Shown: positions 39,990 through 49,178 of the stretch, one piece after another
Layout: the number at the start of each line of letters is the position of its first letter
Numbering within the stretch: the first letter of the stretch is position 1
Assembly (NCBI GenBank): GCA_902616245.1
Contig: CACMSB010000004.1
Span: forward strand, 1-64,000
Length of the DNA stretch: 64,000 nucleotides
Origin: an uncultured Pelagibacteraceae bacterium
GTDB lineage: Bacteria > Pseudomonadota > Alphaproteobacteria > Pelagibacterales > Pelagibacteraceae
Direction: 5' to 3'
The notes under the pieces: generated by a model
Told to the model about the DNA's origin: nothing
Databases searched by the model: none
What the model saw: the letters and a program-made list of their open reading frames with translations, nothing else
Program-made: the position numbers and the translations under genes

Positions 39990-40270
39990 TACTTATAATT
40001 AACAGGAGGTTTTTCACCCATTTTATAAACAGATAATATTTTATCATTCGATGTGTCTCTAACGACGTTGAACCATTTTCTGCATCCGTGAACATGATTC
40101 CATCTTTCAAATTGAATACCTTTAATATTTTTTCTCATAAATAGATATTCCGCCCATTCATCATCGCTAAGTTCAGTCGGTTGTTTTGGTCTAACTATAT
40201 GAGCTTCACCACCTGAAGAAAATTCACTTTGATCTCTCTCTCCACAAAATGGACAATTAATTAAAAACAT
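39989..40270 (-). CDS. soxD: Sarcosine oxidase subunit delta
   Basis: SoxD is the zinc-binding small subunit of heterotetrameric sarcosine oxidase. The 93 residues show Cys6-Pro-Phe-Cys9 near the start and His59/Cys63 in RWNHVHGCRKWFNVVRDT, the expected zinc ligands. The middle segment RPKQPTELSDDEWAEYLFMR is highly typical of the family. The start is two bases after the soxB stop and the stop abuts soxA. Confidence 0.95.
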   Translation of the reverse strand: MFLINCPFCGERDQSEFSSGGEAHIVRPKQPTELSDDEWAEYLFMRKNIKGIQFERWNHVHGCRKWFNVVRDTSNDKILSVYKMGEKPPVNYK

Positions 40271-40272
40271 TA

Positions 40273-41526
40273 CTAATGTGCAACTGCTGCAGCACCATGT
40301 TCATCAACAAGATCACCGCTTACAAATCTATTTAAATTAAATGCTGCATTTAATTTATGTGGCTCATCATTTGCGATTGTGTGCGCAAACAAATCTCCCG
40401 ATCCAGGAGTAGCTTTAAAACCACCGGTACCCCAACCACAATTAAAATATAAACCTTTTATATTAGTTTTACTTATAATAGGGCTTGCATCTGGACATAT
40501 ATCAACAATTCCTCCCCATTGTCTTAACATTTTCATTCTACTAAAAATAGGGTAGAGCTCTAAAATAGCCTTTAAAGTTTCTTCTACAATATTATGACTA
40601 CCTCTTTGTGTATATGAAACATATGAATCTGTTCCTGCACCTATAACTAATTCGCCTTTATCCGATTGACTTACATAAGCATGAACTGCATTTGACATTA
40701 CAACAGTATCAATAATTGGTTTTACTGGCTCTGAAACTAACGCTTGTAATGGTTTACTCTCAAGAGGAAGTTTTAATCCAGCCATATTTGCAATTACACT
40801 TGAGTGGCCTGCTGCAACAACTCCAATTTTATTAGTTTTTATAAATCCTTTAGTGGTTTCTAATCCTTCAACTCTATCTCCATTTCTCTTTATTCCTTTA
40901 ACTTCACAGTTTTGAATTATATCAACACCCATTTCGCTTGCGCCTCTTGCATAACCCCAGGCAACAGCATCATGTCTTGCAGTTCCTGCTCTTCTTTGTA
41001 ACGTTCCACCCAAAACAGGGTATCTGATATCAGGTGATGTATTTATAATTGGGCAAAATTTTTTAACTTCTTCAGTATTTAACCAAACAGCATCAATTCC
41101 GTTTAGTCTATTGGCATGTGTTCTTCTTTTTAAATCTCTTACATCTTGAAGATTGTGAGCTAAATTCATTACACCTCTTTGACTGAACATCACATTGTAG
41201 TTTAACTCTTGAGATAAATTTTCCCACAGTTTAAGCGCATGATCGTATAAACCAGCACTAGCATCCCATAAATAATTTGATCTAATGATTGTAGTGTTAC
41301 GCCCTGTATTTCCACCACCAATCCAACCTTTTTCTAAGACTGCGATATTTTTTAAATTATGTTTCTTCGCTAAATAATAAGCAGTAGCTAAACCGTGTCC
41401 ACCACCACCAACAATAATAGCTTCGTATTCTTTTTTTGGCTCTGGATTTCCCCAAGCTTGTTGCCAATTCTCATGCTGTGATAAAGCATTTTTTATTAAA
41501 GAGAATACTGAATATTTGTTTTTCAT
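40273..41526 (-). CDS. soxB: Sarcosine oxidase subunit beta
   Basis: SoxB carries the flavin site where sarcosine is oxidised. The 417 residues begin with a short helix and then the FAD-binding [20 protein letters not shown]. The histidine of [13 protein letters not shown] (about residue 185) corresponds to the covalent FMN site in characterised beta subunits. [17 protein letters not shown] and [20 protein letters not shown] complete the family pattern. It is the first gene of soxBDAG. The promoter region contains a strong dyad. Confidence 0.96.
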   Translation of the reverse strand: MKNKYSVFSLIKNALSQHENWQQAWGNPEPKKEYEAIIVGGGGHGLATAYYLAKKHNLKNIAVLEKGWIGGGNTGRNTTIIRSNYLWDASAGLYDHALKLWENLSQELNYNVMFSQRGVMNLAHNLQDVRDLKRRTHANRLNGIDAVWLNTEEVKKFCPIINTSPDIRYPVLGGTLQRRAGTARHDAVAWGYARGASEMGVDIIQNCEVKGIKRNGDRVEGLETTKGFIKTNKIGVVAAGHSSVIANMAGLKLPLESKPLQALVSEPVKPIIDTVVMSNAVHAYVSQSDKGELVIGAGTDSYVSYTQRGSHNIVEETLKAILELYPIFSRMKMLRQWGGIVDICPDASPIISKTNIKGLYFNCGWGTGGFKATPGSGDLFAHTIANDEPHKLNAAFNLNRFVSGDLVDEHGAAAVAH

Positions 41527-41540
41527 ATTTTGGAGAAATT

Positions 41541-41575
41541 ACTTGAATATGATTGAATATTCAATGATTTCAAGT
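41541..41575 (-). promoter_or_regulatory. Promoter with overlapping dyad operator upstream of soxBDAG
   Basis: A 35-bp element has perfect outer arms ACTTGAA (41541-41547) and TTCAAGT (41569-41575) around a perfect 14-bp palindrome ATTGAATATTCAAT (41552-41565). Read on the minus strand it also contains TTGAAA (41573-41568), a 16-bp spacer and CATATT (41551-41546), a plausible -35/-10 pair giving a very short soxB leader. The palindrome would then occupy the promoter spacer, as expected for a repressor or inducer-responsive regulator site. Confidence 0.45.
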
Positions 41576-41590
41576 TACACATATTATCGT

Positions 41591-41685
41591 GGAAGGATGG
41601 GTGAGCTGGTTTAAACCAGCGGTTTGCTAAACCGCCGTACGCTTGAAAAGGTGTACCGAGGGTTCGAATCCCTCTCCTTCCGCCA
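41591..41685 (+). tRNA. tRNA-Ser (anticodon GCU)
   Basis: A complete class II tRNA. The acceptor arm GGAAGGA (41591-41597) pairs with TCCTTCC (41675-41681), followed by discriminator G and an encoded CCA (41683-41685). The anticodon stem GCGGT/ACCGC encloses the loop TTGCTAA, with anticodon GCT at 41626-41628, so it reads AGC/AGU serine codons. The long variable arm and GGTTCGAATCC T-loop are typical of serine tRNAs. It lies on the plus strand between two minus-strand operons, and the first base of the slt stop follows the CCA immediately. Confidence 0.97.
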
Positions 41686-43887
41686 CTAATAGAGCGGATT
41701 ATTTCTAAAAAAATCTTTTAAAAATATTGGTTTTTGAGACAAAATGTATCTATAAACATTGTAATTCTCCATAACCCTCTGAACATAGTTTCTGGTCTCT
41801 TTAAACTTAATAAGTTCTACCCAATCAACATAATCGATTTGTTTCTTTTGAGGATCTTTATTTATTTTTTTCCAATATTTCACTCTTTTTGGTCCTGCAT
41901 TATAAGCTGCTACAGCGAAAGGATAGGATCCATCATAATCAAGAATTAAACCTGCAATATAAAAAGATCCTAAATTTATATTATACTCAGGACTCGTTGT
42001 TAAACGAGATTTTGAATAAGAAACTTTTGCTTGCTTAGCAACTGTCTTTGCAGTGTAAGGCATCAACTGCATTAAGCCTTGTGCTCCAACTCTACTTCTT
42101 GCAGATATATCAAACTCACTTTCTTGTCTTATAATAGATAATATTAAAGCTTGTTCTGGGATTTTTCTTGATCCAACTTTATTCGGAGTGCTTATTACTG
42201 GATAATTATATTTGTTATGAAACCTTTTTTGATAAGATGCTATTTTAGAAACCTGAATAGCAAAATCAAATCTAGAGATGTCAGTTGCTAGTTTTGCTGC
42301 TAATACCTCACTCCCTGCTGATACATTGTCATTTGCTAGAAATCTTAAAATATGTTTCGTATATTTATCTTTTTTTACTTCATCTAATAAATGTACTATT
42401 GCTACTAATTTATTTTTGTAAAAACTTTCAGCATAATTTTTATCAACTTGAGTACTTTCTCTAAGTTCAAAAGTTTTATTTGGATATATTTTCATATGAG
42501 ATAATTGACCGTAATAGGTTGTTAGATATTTTGAACCTTCTTTAAACCATTTATCTGCTTCTTCCTTATTATTTAGTGCCAAATTCGCTTTTCCAAGCCA
42601 ATAAGCACCTCTTGATAAACTAATTGGATATCCAACATTATTATAAAATTTAGTAAAATGACTTTTTGCTAAAATTGGGTCTTTTAAGAAACTTAAAGCA
42701 ATCCATCCACTCATCCATTCAGCTTCAGCTAATTCTGCACCCTCTGATAGACCATGTTTACTTGTAATTTTATAAGCTTGCTCATATCTTTTCTTATAAA
42801 TAAGTGATCTAGCAATTATTGATCTTTCAACCCACCATTTATCTGGGCGAACCATATAGTCTTTATTATTTTTGATACTTAGTAAAATTTCTAAAGAGCT
42901 ATCAACTCTTCCTCTTTTCCTTCTCCATTTGAGTCTATCATAATTTAAACCTGCATCCTTTTTTAAACTTGCAGGCACATTCGATATAGCGCTATCAACA
43001 CCATAAGATCTGCTCATTAACAGTTGCCTTGCTGTATATAAAAGTTGATAATCTTTAGGTAGATATCTTAACATTCTTTTAAGGTCCCAATATTTATTCT
43101 CCCAAGCTAAATAATCAGCTCTTTTAATATAATCACCACTGTTCAAATATTTTTTAAATTTCTTTCTAAAAAAAATAAGATCATTTTTACTTAAATCAGC
43201 TGTAATAAATCCTTTTTTTATTAAATTTATAGCTGTCTCTTTATTTTTTGATAACAAAGCATCGCCTAGCATCATTTTTCCAAATCCACTTAAAGGAGGG
43301 TGTTTATCGAACCACTGAATAATTTCATTTTTAGTATGATTTTTAGAATTTATTTTATGTTCTCCTAAGTAACGGACTCTATCTATCCTTGGATAATCTT
43401 TTACTCTTTCGATAAACTGTTTATATTCTGTAAATGTAGCCCTGTTACCAGTTGTAAGTAGATGTCTCCATTGAATAAAATCATAAATAGATTTTGCTCT
43501 TGCTTTACTTGCGGCTTTTTTTGCATCTTTCCAATTACTTTTCTCCATAAATGAAATAGCTTGTTTTGCATATCTCAAATCTCTATCGCTATAAAATTTT
43601 TGTTTTTTTATCTTTCTTAATTTTTCTTTAACTATTAGAGGCTTATTTTTTGGAATTATTACACCATCAATTCTCTTAAATATTTCCGTGGTAGTAATTT
43701 TTATTTCCTTTTGAATTTCATCTTCTTTTTCAGATGGTTTTGGTAGAGGAATGATTTCAGCTATTTTTTTTGTTGTATTTTTTTCATTTAAATCTGGTTT
43801 TTTAATAGGAAGTATAGTTTCATTTGAAAAAGCAGATTGAAACGATAAGAAAAAAAGGATAATTGTTGTTAATAATTTTAAATACAT
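41686..43887 (-). CDS. slt: Soluble lytic murein transglycosylase
   Basis: This periplasmic enzyme cleaves peptidoglycan glycan strands to 1,6-anhydromuropeptides. The 733 residues begin with a signal peptide (TTIILFFLSFQSAFSN) and a Pro/Lys-rich linker. A long alpha-superhelical domain with many aromatic repeats follows, and the C-terminal SLT domain has ALILSIIRQESEFDISARSR with the catalytic Glu at residue 589, GLMQLMPYTAKTVAKQ and FAVAAYNAGPKRVKYW. This matches the Slt70 architecture. The stop abuts the tRNA-Ser gene on the other strand; the start is 35 bp from the divergent dapA. Confidence 0.94.
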   Translation of the reverse strand: MYLKLLTTIILFFLSFQSAFSNETILPIKKPDLNEKNTTKKIAEIIPLPKPSEKEDEIQKEIKITTTEIFKRIDGVIIPKNKPLIVKEKLRKIKKQKFYSDRDLRYAKQAISFMEKSNWKDAKKAASKARAKSIYDFIQWRHLLTTGNRATFTEYKQFIERVKDYPRIDRVRYLGEHKINSKNHTKNEIIQWFDKHPPLSGFGKMMLGDALLSKNKETAINLIKKGFITADLSKNDLIFFRKKFKKYLNSGDYIKRADYLAWENKYWDLKRMLRYLPKDYQLLYTARQLLMSRSYGVDSAISNVPASLKKDAGLNYDRLKWRRKRGRVDSSLEILLSIKNNKDYMVRPDKWWVERSIIARSLIYKKRYEQAYKITSKHGLSEGAELAEAEWMSGWIALSFLKDPILAKSHFTKFYNNVGYPISLSRGAYWLGKANLALNNKEEADKWFKEGSKYLTTYYGQLSHMKIYPNKTFELRESTQVDKNYAESFYKNKLVAIVHLLDEVKKDKYTKHILRFLANDNVSAGSEVLAAKLATDISRFDFAIQVSKIASYQKRFHNKYNYPVISTPNKVGSRKIPEQALILSIIRQESEFDISARSRVGAQGLMQLMPYTAKTVAKQAKVSYSKSRLTTSPEYNINLGSFYIAGLILDYDGSYPFAVAAYNAGPKRVKYWKKINKDPQKKQIDYVDWVELIKFKETRNYVQRVMENYNVYRYILSQKPIFLKDFFRNNPLY

Positions 43888-43922
43888 TTTATTAAATCAA
43901 ACAACTTATGTTATAAATAATT

Positions 43923-44810
43923 ATGTTTAAAGGATCAAATGTAGCATTAATTACACCGTTTAAAGACAACAAGCTTGACGAAGAAAGTTACATAAAAATA
44001 ATAAATCATCATCTGGAAAATGGAACAAATGGGTTAGTTCCAGTTGGAACAACAGGTGAGTCACCAACATTATCACATGATGAACATGAGAGAACAATTG
44101 AATTGTGTATAAAAGAAGCTACCGGTAAACTTCCCATAATAGCTGGTACAGGATCTAATTCTACAGAAGAAGCCGTATCATTAACTAAACACGCTGAAAA
44201 AGCTGGTGCTGATGGTGCTTTAGTTGTTACACCATATTATAATAAACCCACTCAAGAAGGATTATATCAACATTATAAATCAATCAATGATAACTGTGGA
44301 ATTCCAATTATAATTTATAATATTCCAAGCCGTTCAGTAATCGATATGAGCGTTGAAACAATGGCTAGATTGTATGAACTAAAAAATATAGTTGGAGTTA
44401 AAGATGCAACTGGTGATCTTAATCGTGTTGATCAACAAAAAGAAAAAATGGGTAATGATTTCATTCAACTTACTGGAAATGATGATAATGCTTTTGAATT
44501 TAATAAACGAGGAGGAGTTGGAACAATTAGTGTTACAGCAAACGTAGCTCCTAAATTATGTTCTGAATTTCAAAAATTATCAAAATCTTTAAATGAGGAT
44601 GATTTAAAAAAGGCTCAACAAATTGATGATATGTTGCAACCGTTGCATAAAAATTTATTTATAGAAAGCAATCCTTCACCAGTTAAGTATGCTGCTAAAT
44701 TACTTGGTCTATGCGATGATACTGTAAGATTACCTTTGGTAAAAATAACTGAAAATACAAAAAAGGAAGTCGAGAAAGCATTAAAAGTAGCAAAACTTAT
44801 TGATGAGTGA
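43923..44810 (+). CDS. dapA: 4-hydroxy-tetrahydrodipicolinate synthase
   Basis: DapA condenses pyruvate with aspartate semialdehyde in lysine and diaminopimelate synthesis. The 295 residues contain [40 protein letters not shown], the tyrosine-bearing [11 protein letters not shown] and the Schiff-base Lys160 in [12 protein letters not shown]. All catalytic residues are present. It is adjacent to smpB as in many alphaproteobacteria, with an 8-bp overlap from ATG 44803. Confidence 0.97.
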   Translation: MFKGSNVALITPFKDNKLDEESYIKIINHHLENGTNGLVPVGTTGESPTLSHDEHERTIELCIKEATGKLPIIAGTGSNSTEEAVSLTKHAEKAGADGALVVTPYYNKPTQEGLYQHYKSINDNCGIPIIIYNIPSRSVIDMSVETMARLYELKNIVGVKDATGDLNRVDQQKEKMGNDFIQLTGNDDNAFEFNKRGGVGTISVTANVAPKLCSEFQKLSKSLNEDDLKKAQQIDDMLQPLHKNLFIESNPSPVKYAAKLLGLCDDTVRLPLVKITENTKKEVEKALKVAKLIDE

Positions 44811-45273
44811 TAAATCTACATCTGGCATCAAGATCATTACAATAAATCGAAAAGCATCTTTTAATTTTTTCTTTAAGGAAATCTTAGAAGCAGGAATTGT
44901 ATTAAAAGGTTCTGAAATAAAATCTGTAAGAGATGGAAAAGTAAATATTGCAGAGTCATACGCAGTAGAAAAAGAAGGAGAAATTTTTTTAATTAATTCA
45001 CATATACCGATATATAAACAAGCCAGTTATTCAAATCACAATCCTTACTCAGAAAGAAAATTGTTATTCAACAAAAGGGAAATTAACAAACTAATTGGTA
45101 AAATGAACGAGGATGGTCTAACTTTAGTTCCAACTAAAATGTATTTTAAAAAAGGTAAAGCTAAAGTTGAAATAGCAGTTGCAAAGGGCAAAAAACAATA
45201 CGATAAGCGACAAACAAAAAAAACAAAAGATTGGAACCGTGAAAAAGCGAGATATTTCAGACGCTCAAGTTAA
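44803..45273 (+). CDS. smpB: tmRNA-binding protein SmpB
   Basis: SmpB binds tmRNA and rescues ribosomes stalled on broken mRNAs. The 156-residue protein has [37 protein letters not shown] and the C-terminal decoding tail with [20 protein letters not shown] three bases upstream is possible but the ATG is preferred. tmRNA itself was not found in the window. The 3' end overlaps folK by 35 bp. Confidence 0.95.
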   Translation: MSDKSTSGIKIITINRKASFNFFFKEILEAGIVLKGSEIKSVRDGKVNIAESYAVEKEGEIFLINSHIPIYKQASYSNHNPYSERKLLFNKREINKLIGKMNEDGLTLVPTKMYFKKGKAKVEIAVAKGKKQYDKRQTKKTKDWNREKARYFRRSS

Positions 45274-45766
45274 AAATGTATATCTATCAATAGGTTCTAA
45301 TTTGGGAAATAGAATACATTTTTTAGAAAAATCTAAATATCTATTGGAAATCCATGATATTAAAATTATCAAAACATCTAGTTATTATGAGACTGAGTCA
45401 TGGCCAGATCCTAATTATCCAAAATTTATTAATGCTGTATTACTAATAAAAACAAAATTAAATCAATTTGAGCTGTTTAAAGTAATTAAATCAATAGAAA
45501 AAAAATTAGGCAGAAAAATAGCTCCTAAAAATCATCCAAGAAATTGTGATATTGATATATTAGATTTTAATGGAAAGATTACTAAATCAAAAAAAAAATT
45601 GATAAATTTAGAGATCCCGCATCCAAGAATGCACAATAGAAACTTTGTACTTATGCCACTGTTTGAAATATGCAAAAATTGGTCTCACCCAAAATTAAAA
45701 AAAAATATAGTAAAACTCATATCTTCTTTAAAAAAAAATAATTTAAGAAGTATTAAAGTTATCTAA
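45239..45766 (+). CDS. folK: 2-amino-4-hydroxy-6-hydroxymethyldihydropteridine pyrophosphokinase
   Basis: FolK transfers pyrophosphate to the pterin alcohol in folate synthesis. It has [20 protein letters not shown] near the start, [31 protein letters not shown] and the end block [20 protein letters not shown], all hallmarks. The GTG at 45239 gives 175 residues; the frame is open further upstream inside smpB but without similarity. Overlap with smpB is 35 bp. Folate made here would feed GlyA and sarcosine oxidase. Confidence 0.93.
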   Translation: MKKRDISDAQVKNVYLSIGSNLGNRIHFLEKSKYLLEIHDIKIIKTSSYYETESWPDPNYPKFINAVLLIKTKLNQFELFKVIKSIEKKLGRKIAPKNHPRNCDIDILDFNGKITKSKKKLINLEIPHPRMHNRNFVLMPLFEICKNWSHPKLKKNIVKLISSLKKNNLRSIKVI

Positions 45767-45786
45767 ATAAGTGATATAGTAAATTG

Positions 45787-47529
45787 ATGCTAAATTCTGA
45801 CGAATTAATAAATAAGGTTAAATCATACAATAAGTTTCTTAACCCAGAGACTCTAAGCAAAGCTTATGATTTTGCAGTGAAAGTTCATAAAGATCAAAAA
45901 CGACAATCAGGAGATCCCTACGTCATTCATCCTGTTGCTGTTGCAAATATTTTAACCGAACTTAAGTTGGATAGTGCAACTATCGCAACTGGTTTACTTC
46001 ATGATACCATAGAAGATACTTATGCAACTTACAAAACTATAGAAGAACAATTTGGAAAAGAAGTTGCTGATTTGGTTGATGGGGTTACAAAAATTTCAGT
46101 TTTTGAAAACCAAGCTATTTCTAATTCTAAAGCTGAAAATTTTAGAAAACTCATCCTGGCAACTTCCAAGGATATTAGAGTCCTTCTTGTGAAACTTGCA
46201 GATCGTTTGCATAATATGCGAACTTTGAAGGCTATTGATAAAGAGGAAAAAAGAAAAAGAATTGCTAAAGAAACTATGGAAATTTATGCTCCTCTAGCAG
46301 ATAGAATGGGAATGAATAGAATAAGAGATGAACTTGAAGATCTTTCTTTTGATATTTTAAATCCTGAGGCAAGAAAAATGATCAAAGATAGATTAGACAC
46401 AATAAAAGATAATAATTTGATTAATTATAATTCAGTTCTTAGCGAATTTGAAAATCTGTTAAATGAAAATGATATAGATTTTAAAATTTATTCTAGAGAA
46501 AAAACTCCTTTTTCAATTTGGAGAAAAATTCAGAAAAAAAGGACTTCACTTGAGCAAATTACAGATATTATTGGTTTTAGAATAATTTTAGATAATGTTG
46601 AAAATTGTTACAAAACCTTAGGTGTGATACATAATAAATGGAATTGTATACCCGGTAGATTTAAAGATTACATTTCATCACCGAAAATAAATAATTATAA
46701 ATCTCTTCACACAGCAGTGATCGGTCCAAATAAAAGACCGATTGAAATACAACTAAGAACCCAACAAATGCATGAATTTGCGCAAAGAGGTATAGCTTCT
46801 CATTGGAAATATAAATCTTCAGAAAAGTTTAACTCTTTAACTTGGAAGGAATATGATTGGCTAGCAGATCTGGTAGAAATTATAGATAAAAATGAAAATC
46901 CAGAACATTATTTTGAGTATACAAAACTCCAAATGTTTCAAGAAAATGTTTTTTGTTTTACACCAAAAGGGTCAGTCATAAAATTACCCAAAGAAGCAAG
47001 TCCGATTGATTTTGCTTATGCTGTACACACCAAAGTAGGTGATACTGCGATTGGATGTGAAATAAATGGAAAGGAAAGTCCTTTACAATCAATATTGAGA
47101 AATGGAGATGTAGTTAAAATATTAACATCAAAAAAAGACTCTCCTTCTTTGCATTGGATAACAAGCGCTAAAACTGGCAAAGCTAGAGCTGCAATAAGAA
47201 GATACTGGCAATACAAAGAAGACAGTAAGCCTACAGAAAAAAAATATAACACTACCCTTTGGATGTCTTTACCTGATAGACCTGGAATACTAGGTGATGT
47301 CACAACAATGATTGGAACCAATAATGTAAATATTTCAAGTGTTGAAATGGTAGAAAAGACTAAGAGAACCATTAATTTCAGGTTCAACCTAATTATTCAA
47401 GATTTGAAAAACTTTACAAAACTTATTAGTGAGCTAAAACAGAAAGAATATAACTTCAAAATAATTAGACATAAAAATAAAAAATATGCTTTCTTTAAAA
47501 GATTCTTTAGCGGTTTTAAAAAAAACTAA
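45787..47529 (+). CDS. rsh: Bifunctional RelA/SpoT-type (p)ppGpp synthetase/hydrolase with shortened C-terminus
   Basis: An RSH enzyme that makes and degrades the alarmone (p)ppGpp. The hydrolase HD domain (about 35-160) has LLHDTIEDTY and VKLADRLHNMRTLKA. The synthetase domain (about 235-345) has TDIIGFRIIL, GRFKDYISSPK with the RxKD motif of bifunctional enzymes, and IEIQLRTQQMHEF. A TGS domain spans about 388-450 and an ACT domain 490-565 (LWMSLPDRPGILGDV). The total is 580 residues against about 700-740 in usual SpoT/Rel proteins. Only 40 residues link TGS to ACT, so most of the helical domain and the zinc-finger/CC domain are gone. ATG 45787 is used. The 3' end overlaps pyrE by 44 bp. 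Confidence 0.93.
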   Translation: MLNSDELINKVKSYNKFLNPETLSKAYDFAVKVHKDQKRQSGDPYVIHPVAVANILTELKLDSATIATGLLHDTIEDTYATYKTIEEQFGKEVADLVDGVTKISVFENQAISNSKAENFRKLILATSKDIRVLLVKLADRLHNMRTLKAIDKEEKRKRIAKETMEIYAPLADRMGMNRIRDELEDLSFDILNPEARKMIKDRLDTIKDNNLINYNSVLSEFENLLNENDIDFKIYSREKTPFSIWRKIQKKRTSLEQITDIIGFRIILDNVENCYKTLGVIHNKWNCIPGRFKDYISSPKINNYKSLHTAVIGPNKRPIEIQLRTQQMHEFAQRGIASHWKYKSSEKFNSLTWKEYDWLADLVEIIDKNENPEHYFEYTKLQMFQENVFCFTPKGSVIKLPKEASPIDFAYAVHTKVGDTAIGCEINGKESPLQSILRNGDVVKILTSKKDSPSLHWITSAKTGKARAAIRRYWQYKEDSKPTEKKYNTTLWMSLPDRPGILGDVTTMIGTNNVNISSVEMVEKTKRTINFRFNLIIQDLKNFTKLISELKQKEYNFKIIRHKNKKYAFFKRFFSGFKKN

Positions 47530-48076
47530 GGCACTTTTAGAAGGACATTTTGTTTTATCTTCAGGTTTACATTCACCTCAATATGTTCAATGTGCTAAAT
47601 TATTAAGTTATCCAAAAAAATCAGAAAAATTTTGTAAATCCTTAAGCACTAAAATAAAAAAAAAATTCAAAAAAATTGATATAATTTTGTCACCAGCTAT
47701 GGGCGGTATTGTAATAGGTTACATCGTTGGAAATTTATTGAATAAGGAGACAATATTTTGTGAAAGAGTTAATGGGAAATTTACTTTAAGAAGAGGTTTT
47801 TCAATTAAAAAAAATTCTAAAGTTTTGATAGTAGAAGACGTAATTACTACAGGTAAGTCAAGTTTAGAATGTGCTCAACTTGTAAAAAAATATAAATCAA
47901 AAGTGGTTGGATATGCGTGTTTGATCAATAGATCAAATAAACCAAGTTTAAAAATTAAAGATAAAAAAATTGTTTCCCAAATTAAATTAGAAATACCAAC
48001 TTATAAAAAAAATGATTTACCAATTGAGTTGAAAAAAATTCCAATTACAAAACCAGGAAGTAGATATTTAAAATGA
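47486..48076 (+). CDS. pyrE: Orotate phosphoribosyltransferase
   Basis: PyrE joins orotate and PRPP to give orotidine monophosphate. The 196 residues show HFVLSSGLHSPQYVQCAKLL, SPAMGGIVIGYIVGN, RVNGKFTLRRGF and the PRPP-binding VLIVEDVITTGKSSLECAQL. The ATG at 47486 is the only start codon before the conserved N-terminus, so the 44-bp overlap with the RSH gene is real. It overlaps pdxJ by four bases. Confidence 0.95.
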   Translation: MLSLKDSLAVLKKTKALLEGHFVLSSGLHSPQYVQCAKLLSYPKKSEKFCKSLSTKIKKKFKKIDIILSPAMGGIVIGYIVGNLLNKETIFCERVNGKFTLRRGFSIKKNSKVLIVEDVITTGKSSLECAQLVKKYKSKVVGYACLINRSNKPSLKIKDKKIVSQIKLEIPTYKKNDLPIELKKIPITKPGSRYLK

Positions 48077-48792
48077 AATCTAGACTAGGTGTTAATGTAG
48101 ATCATATTGCAACATTAAGAAACGCAAGAGGAGAGGGACATCCTGATCCTATTTCATATGCAAAACAAGTTATGAATTTTGGTGCTAATTCTATTACTAT
48201 TCATTTAAGAGAAGATCGTAGACATATTCGAGATGAAGACGTAGCTATATTTTCAAAAATTAAAAGAGTACCAATAAATTTAGAGATGGCTGCTAACATT
48301 GAAATGCTTAAAATTGCGTTAAAATATAAACCTAATTTTGTTTGCATAGTTCCTGAAAAAAGAAATGAAATAACTACTGAAGGAGGTTTAAATATTACCA
48401 AAAACAAAAAAATAATAAAAAAAGTAATTAGTAAATTAAATTCGAAAAAAATTAGAACAAGTCTTTTCATCAATCCAAATATTAAAGATGTTTTTGCATC
48501 AAAAGAATTAAATGCAAAATGTGTGGAACTTCATACAGGAAAATTTGCTTTAAAAGTTAAAAATAACAAAAATTATTTAGTAGAGTTCAAAAAAATAAAA
48601 AATTGTGCCTCGTTAGCAAAAAAACTAGGAATGGAAGTTCATGCAGGTCATGGCCTAGATTATAAATCAACTAAAATTTTAAGAAAGATTAAATCTATAG
48701 AGGAATTTAATATTGGACATTTTATAATTGGAGAGGCCATCATGTTTGGTATGAAAAAAGTAATCACTAATTTTAGAAAAATATTAAACTAA
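48073..48792 (+). CDS. pdxJ: Pyridoxine 5'-phosphate synthase
   Basis: PdxJ closes the pyridine ring of vitamin B6 from deoxyxylulose 5-phosphate and 3-amino-2-oxopropyl phosphate. The 239 residues start MKSRLGVNVDHIATLRNARG and include ITIHLREDRRHIRDEDV, NFVCIVPEKRNEITTEGGLN and the end block GMEVHAGHGLDYKSTKIL and FNIGHFIIGEAIMFGM. All phosphate- and substrate-binding stretches are complete. pdxJ-acpS adjacency is widespread. Confidence 0.96.
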   Translation: MKSRLGVNVDHIATLRNARGEGHPDPISYAKQVMNFGANSITIHLREDRRHIRDEDVAIFSKIKRVPINLEMAANIEMLKIALKYKPNFVCIVPEKRNEITTEGGLNITKNKKIIKKVISKLNSKKIRTSLFINPNIKDVFASKELNAKCVELHTGKFALKVKNNKNYLVEFKKIKNCASLAKKLGMEVHAGHGLDYKSTKILRKIKSIEEFNIGHFIIGEAIMFGMKKVITNFRKILN

Positions 48793-49178
48793 TGATAATT
48801 GGTAATGGTGTTGATATTATTGATAATAAAAGAATAGAAAAATCCCTAAAAATTAAAGGTCTTAAAAAAAGACTCTTTACATTGAATGAAATTAAACAAT
48901 CAAAAAAATACAGAAACAAAACGAATTACTTTGCAAAAAGATTTGCCGCTAAAGAAGCTTTCGTTAAATCAATAGGCACAGGGTTTAGAGATAATATTAA
49001 TTTTAATGATATTGAAATATACAATAATAAGAAAGGATCACCTAAAATTAAAATTTCACAGAAAGTAAAAGATATATTAAAAAAAAAATTTAAATTAAAG
49101 AATTACAATATACATCTTTCACTTTCAGATGAAAAAAACCACTCAATTGCATTTGTTATTTTGAATAGAAAAAAATGA
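48792..49178 (+). CDS. acpS: Holo-[acyl-carrier-protein] synthase
   Basis: AcpS attaches 4'-phosphopantetheine from CoA to acyl carrier protein. The 128 residues begin MIIGNGVDIIDNKRIEKSLK (the conserved Asp), then FAKRFAAKEAFVKSIGTGF with the catalytic Glu, and HLSLSDEKNHSIAFVIL. CoA depends on pantothenate, for which panC is in this window. It shares one base with pdxJ and four with lepB. Confidence 0.95.
   Translation: MIIGNGVDIIDNKRIEKSLKIKGLKKRLFTLNEIKQSKKYRNKTNYFAKRFAAKEAFVKSIGTGFRDNINFNDIEIYNNKKGSPKIKISQKVKDILKKKFKLKNYNIHLSLSDEKNHSIAFVILNRKK

Noticed and set aside
41527..41590. Glycine riboswitch before soxB
   Set aside because: The 64-bp gap is too short for a glycine aptamer and lacks its conserved core; the dyad is better explained as a DNA operator.
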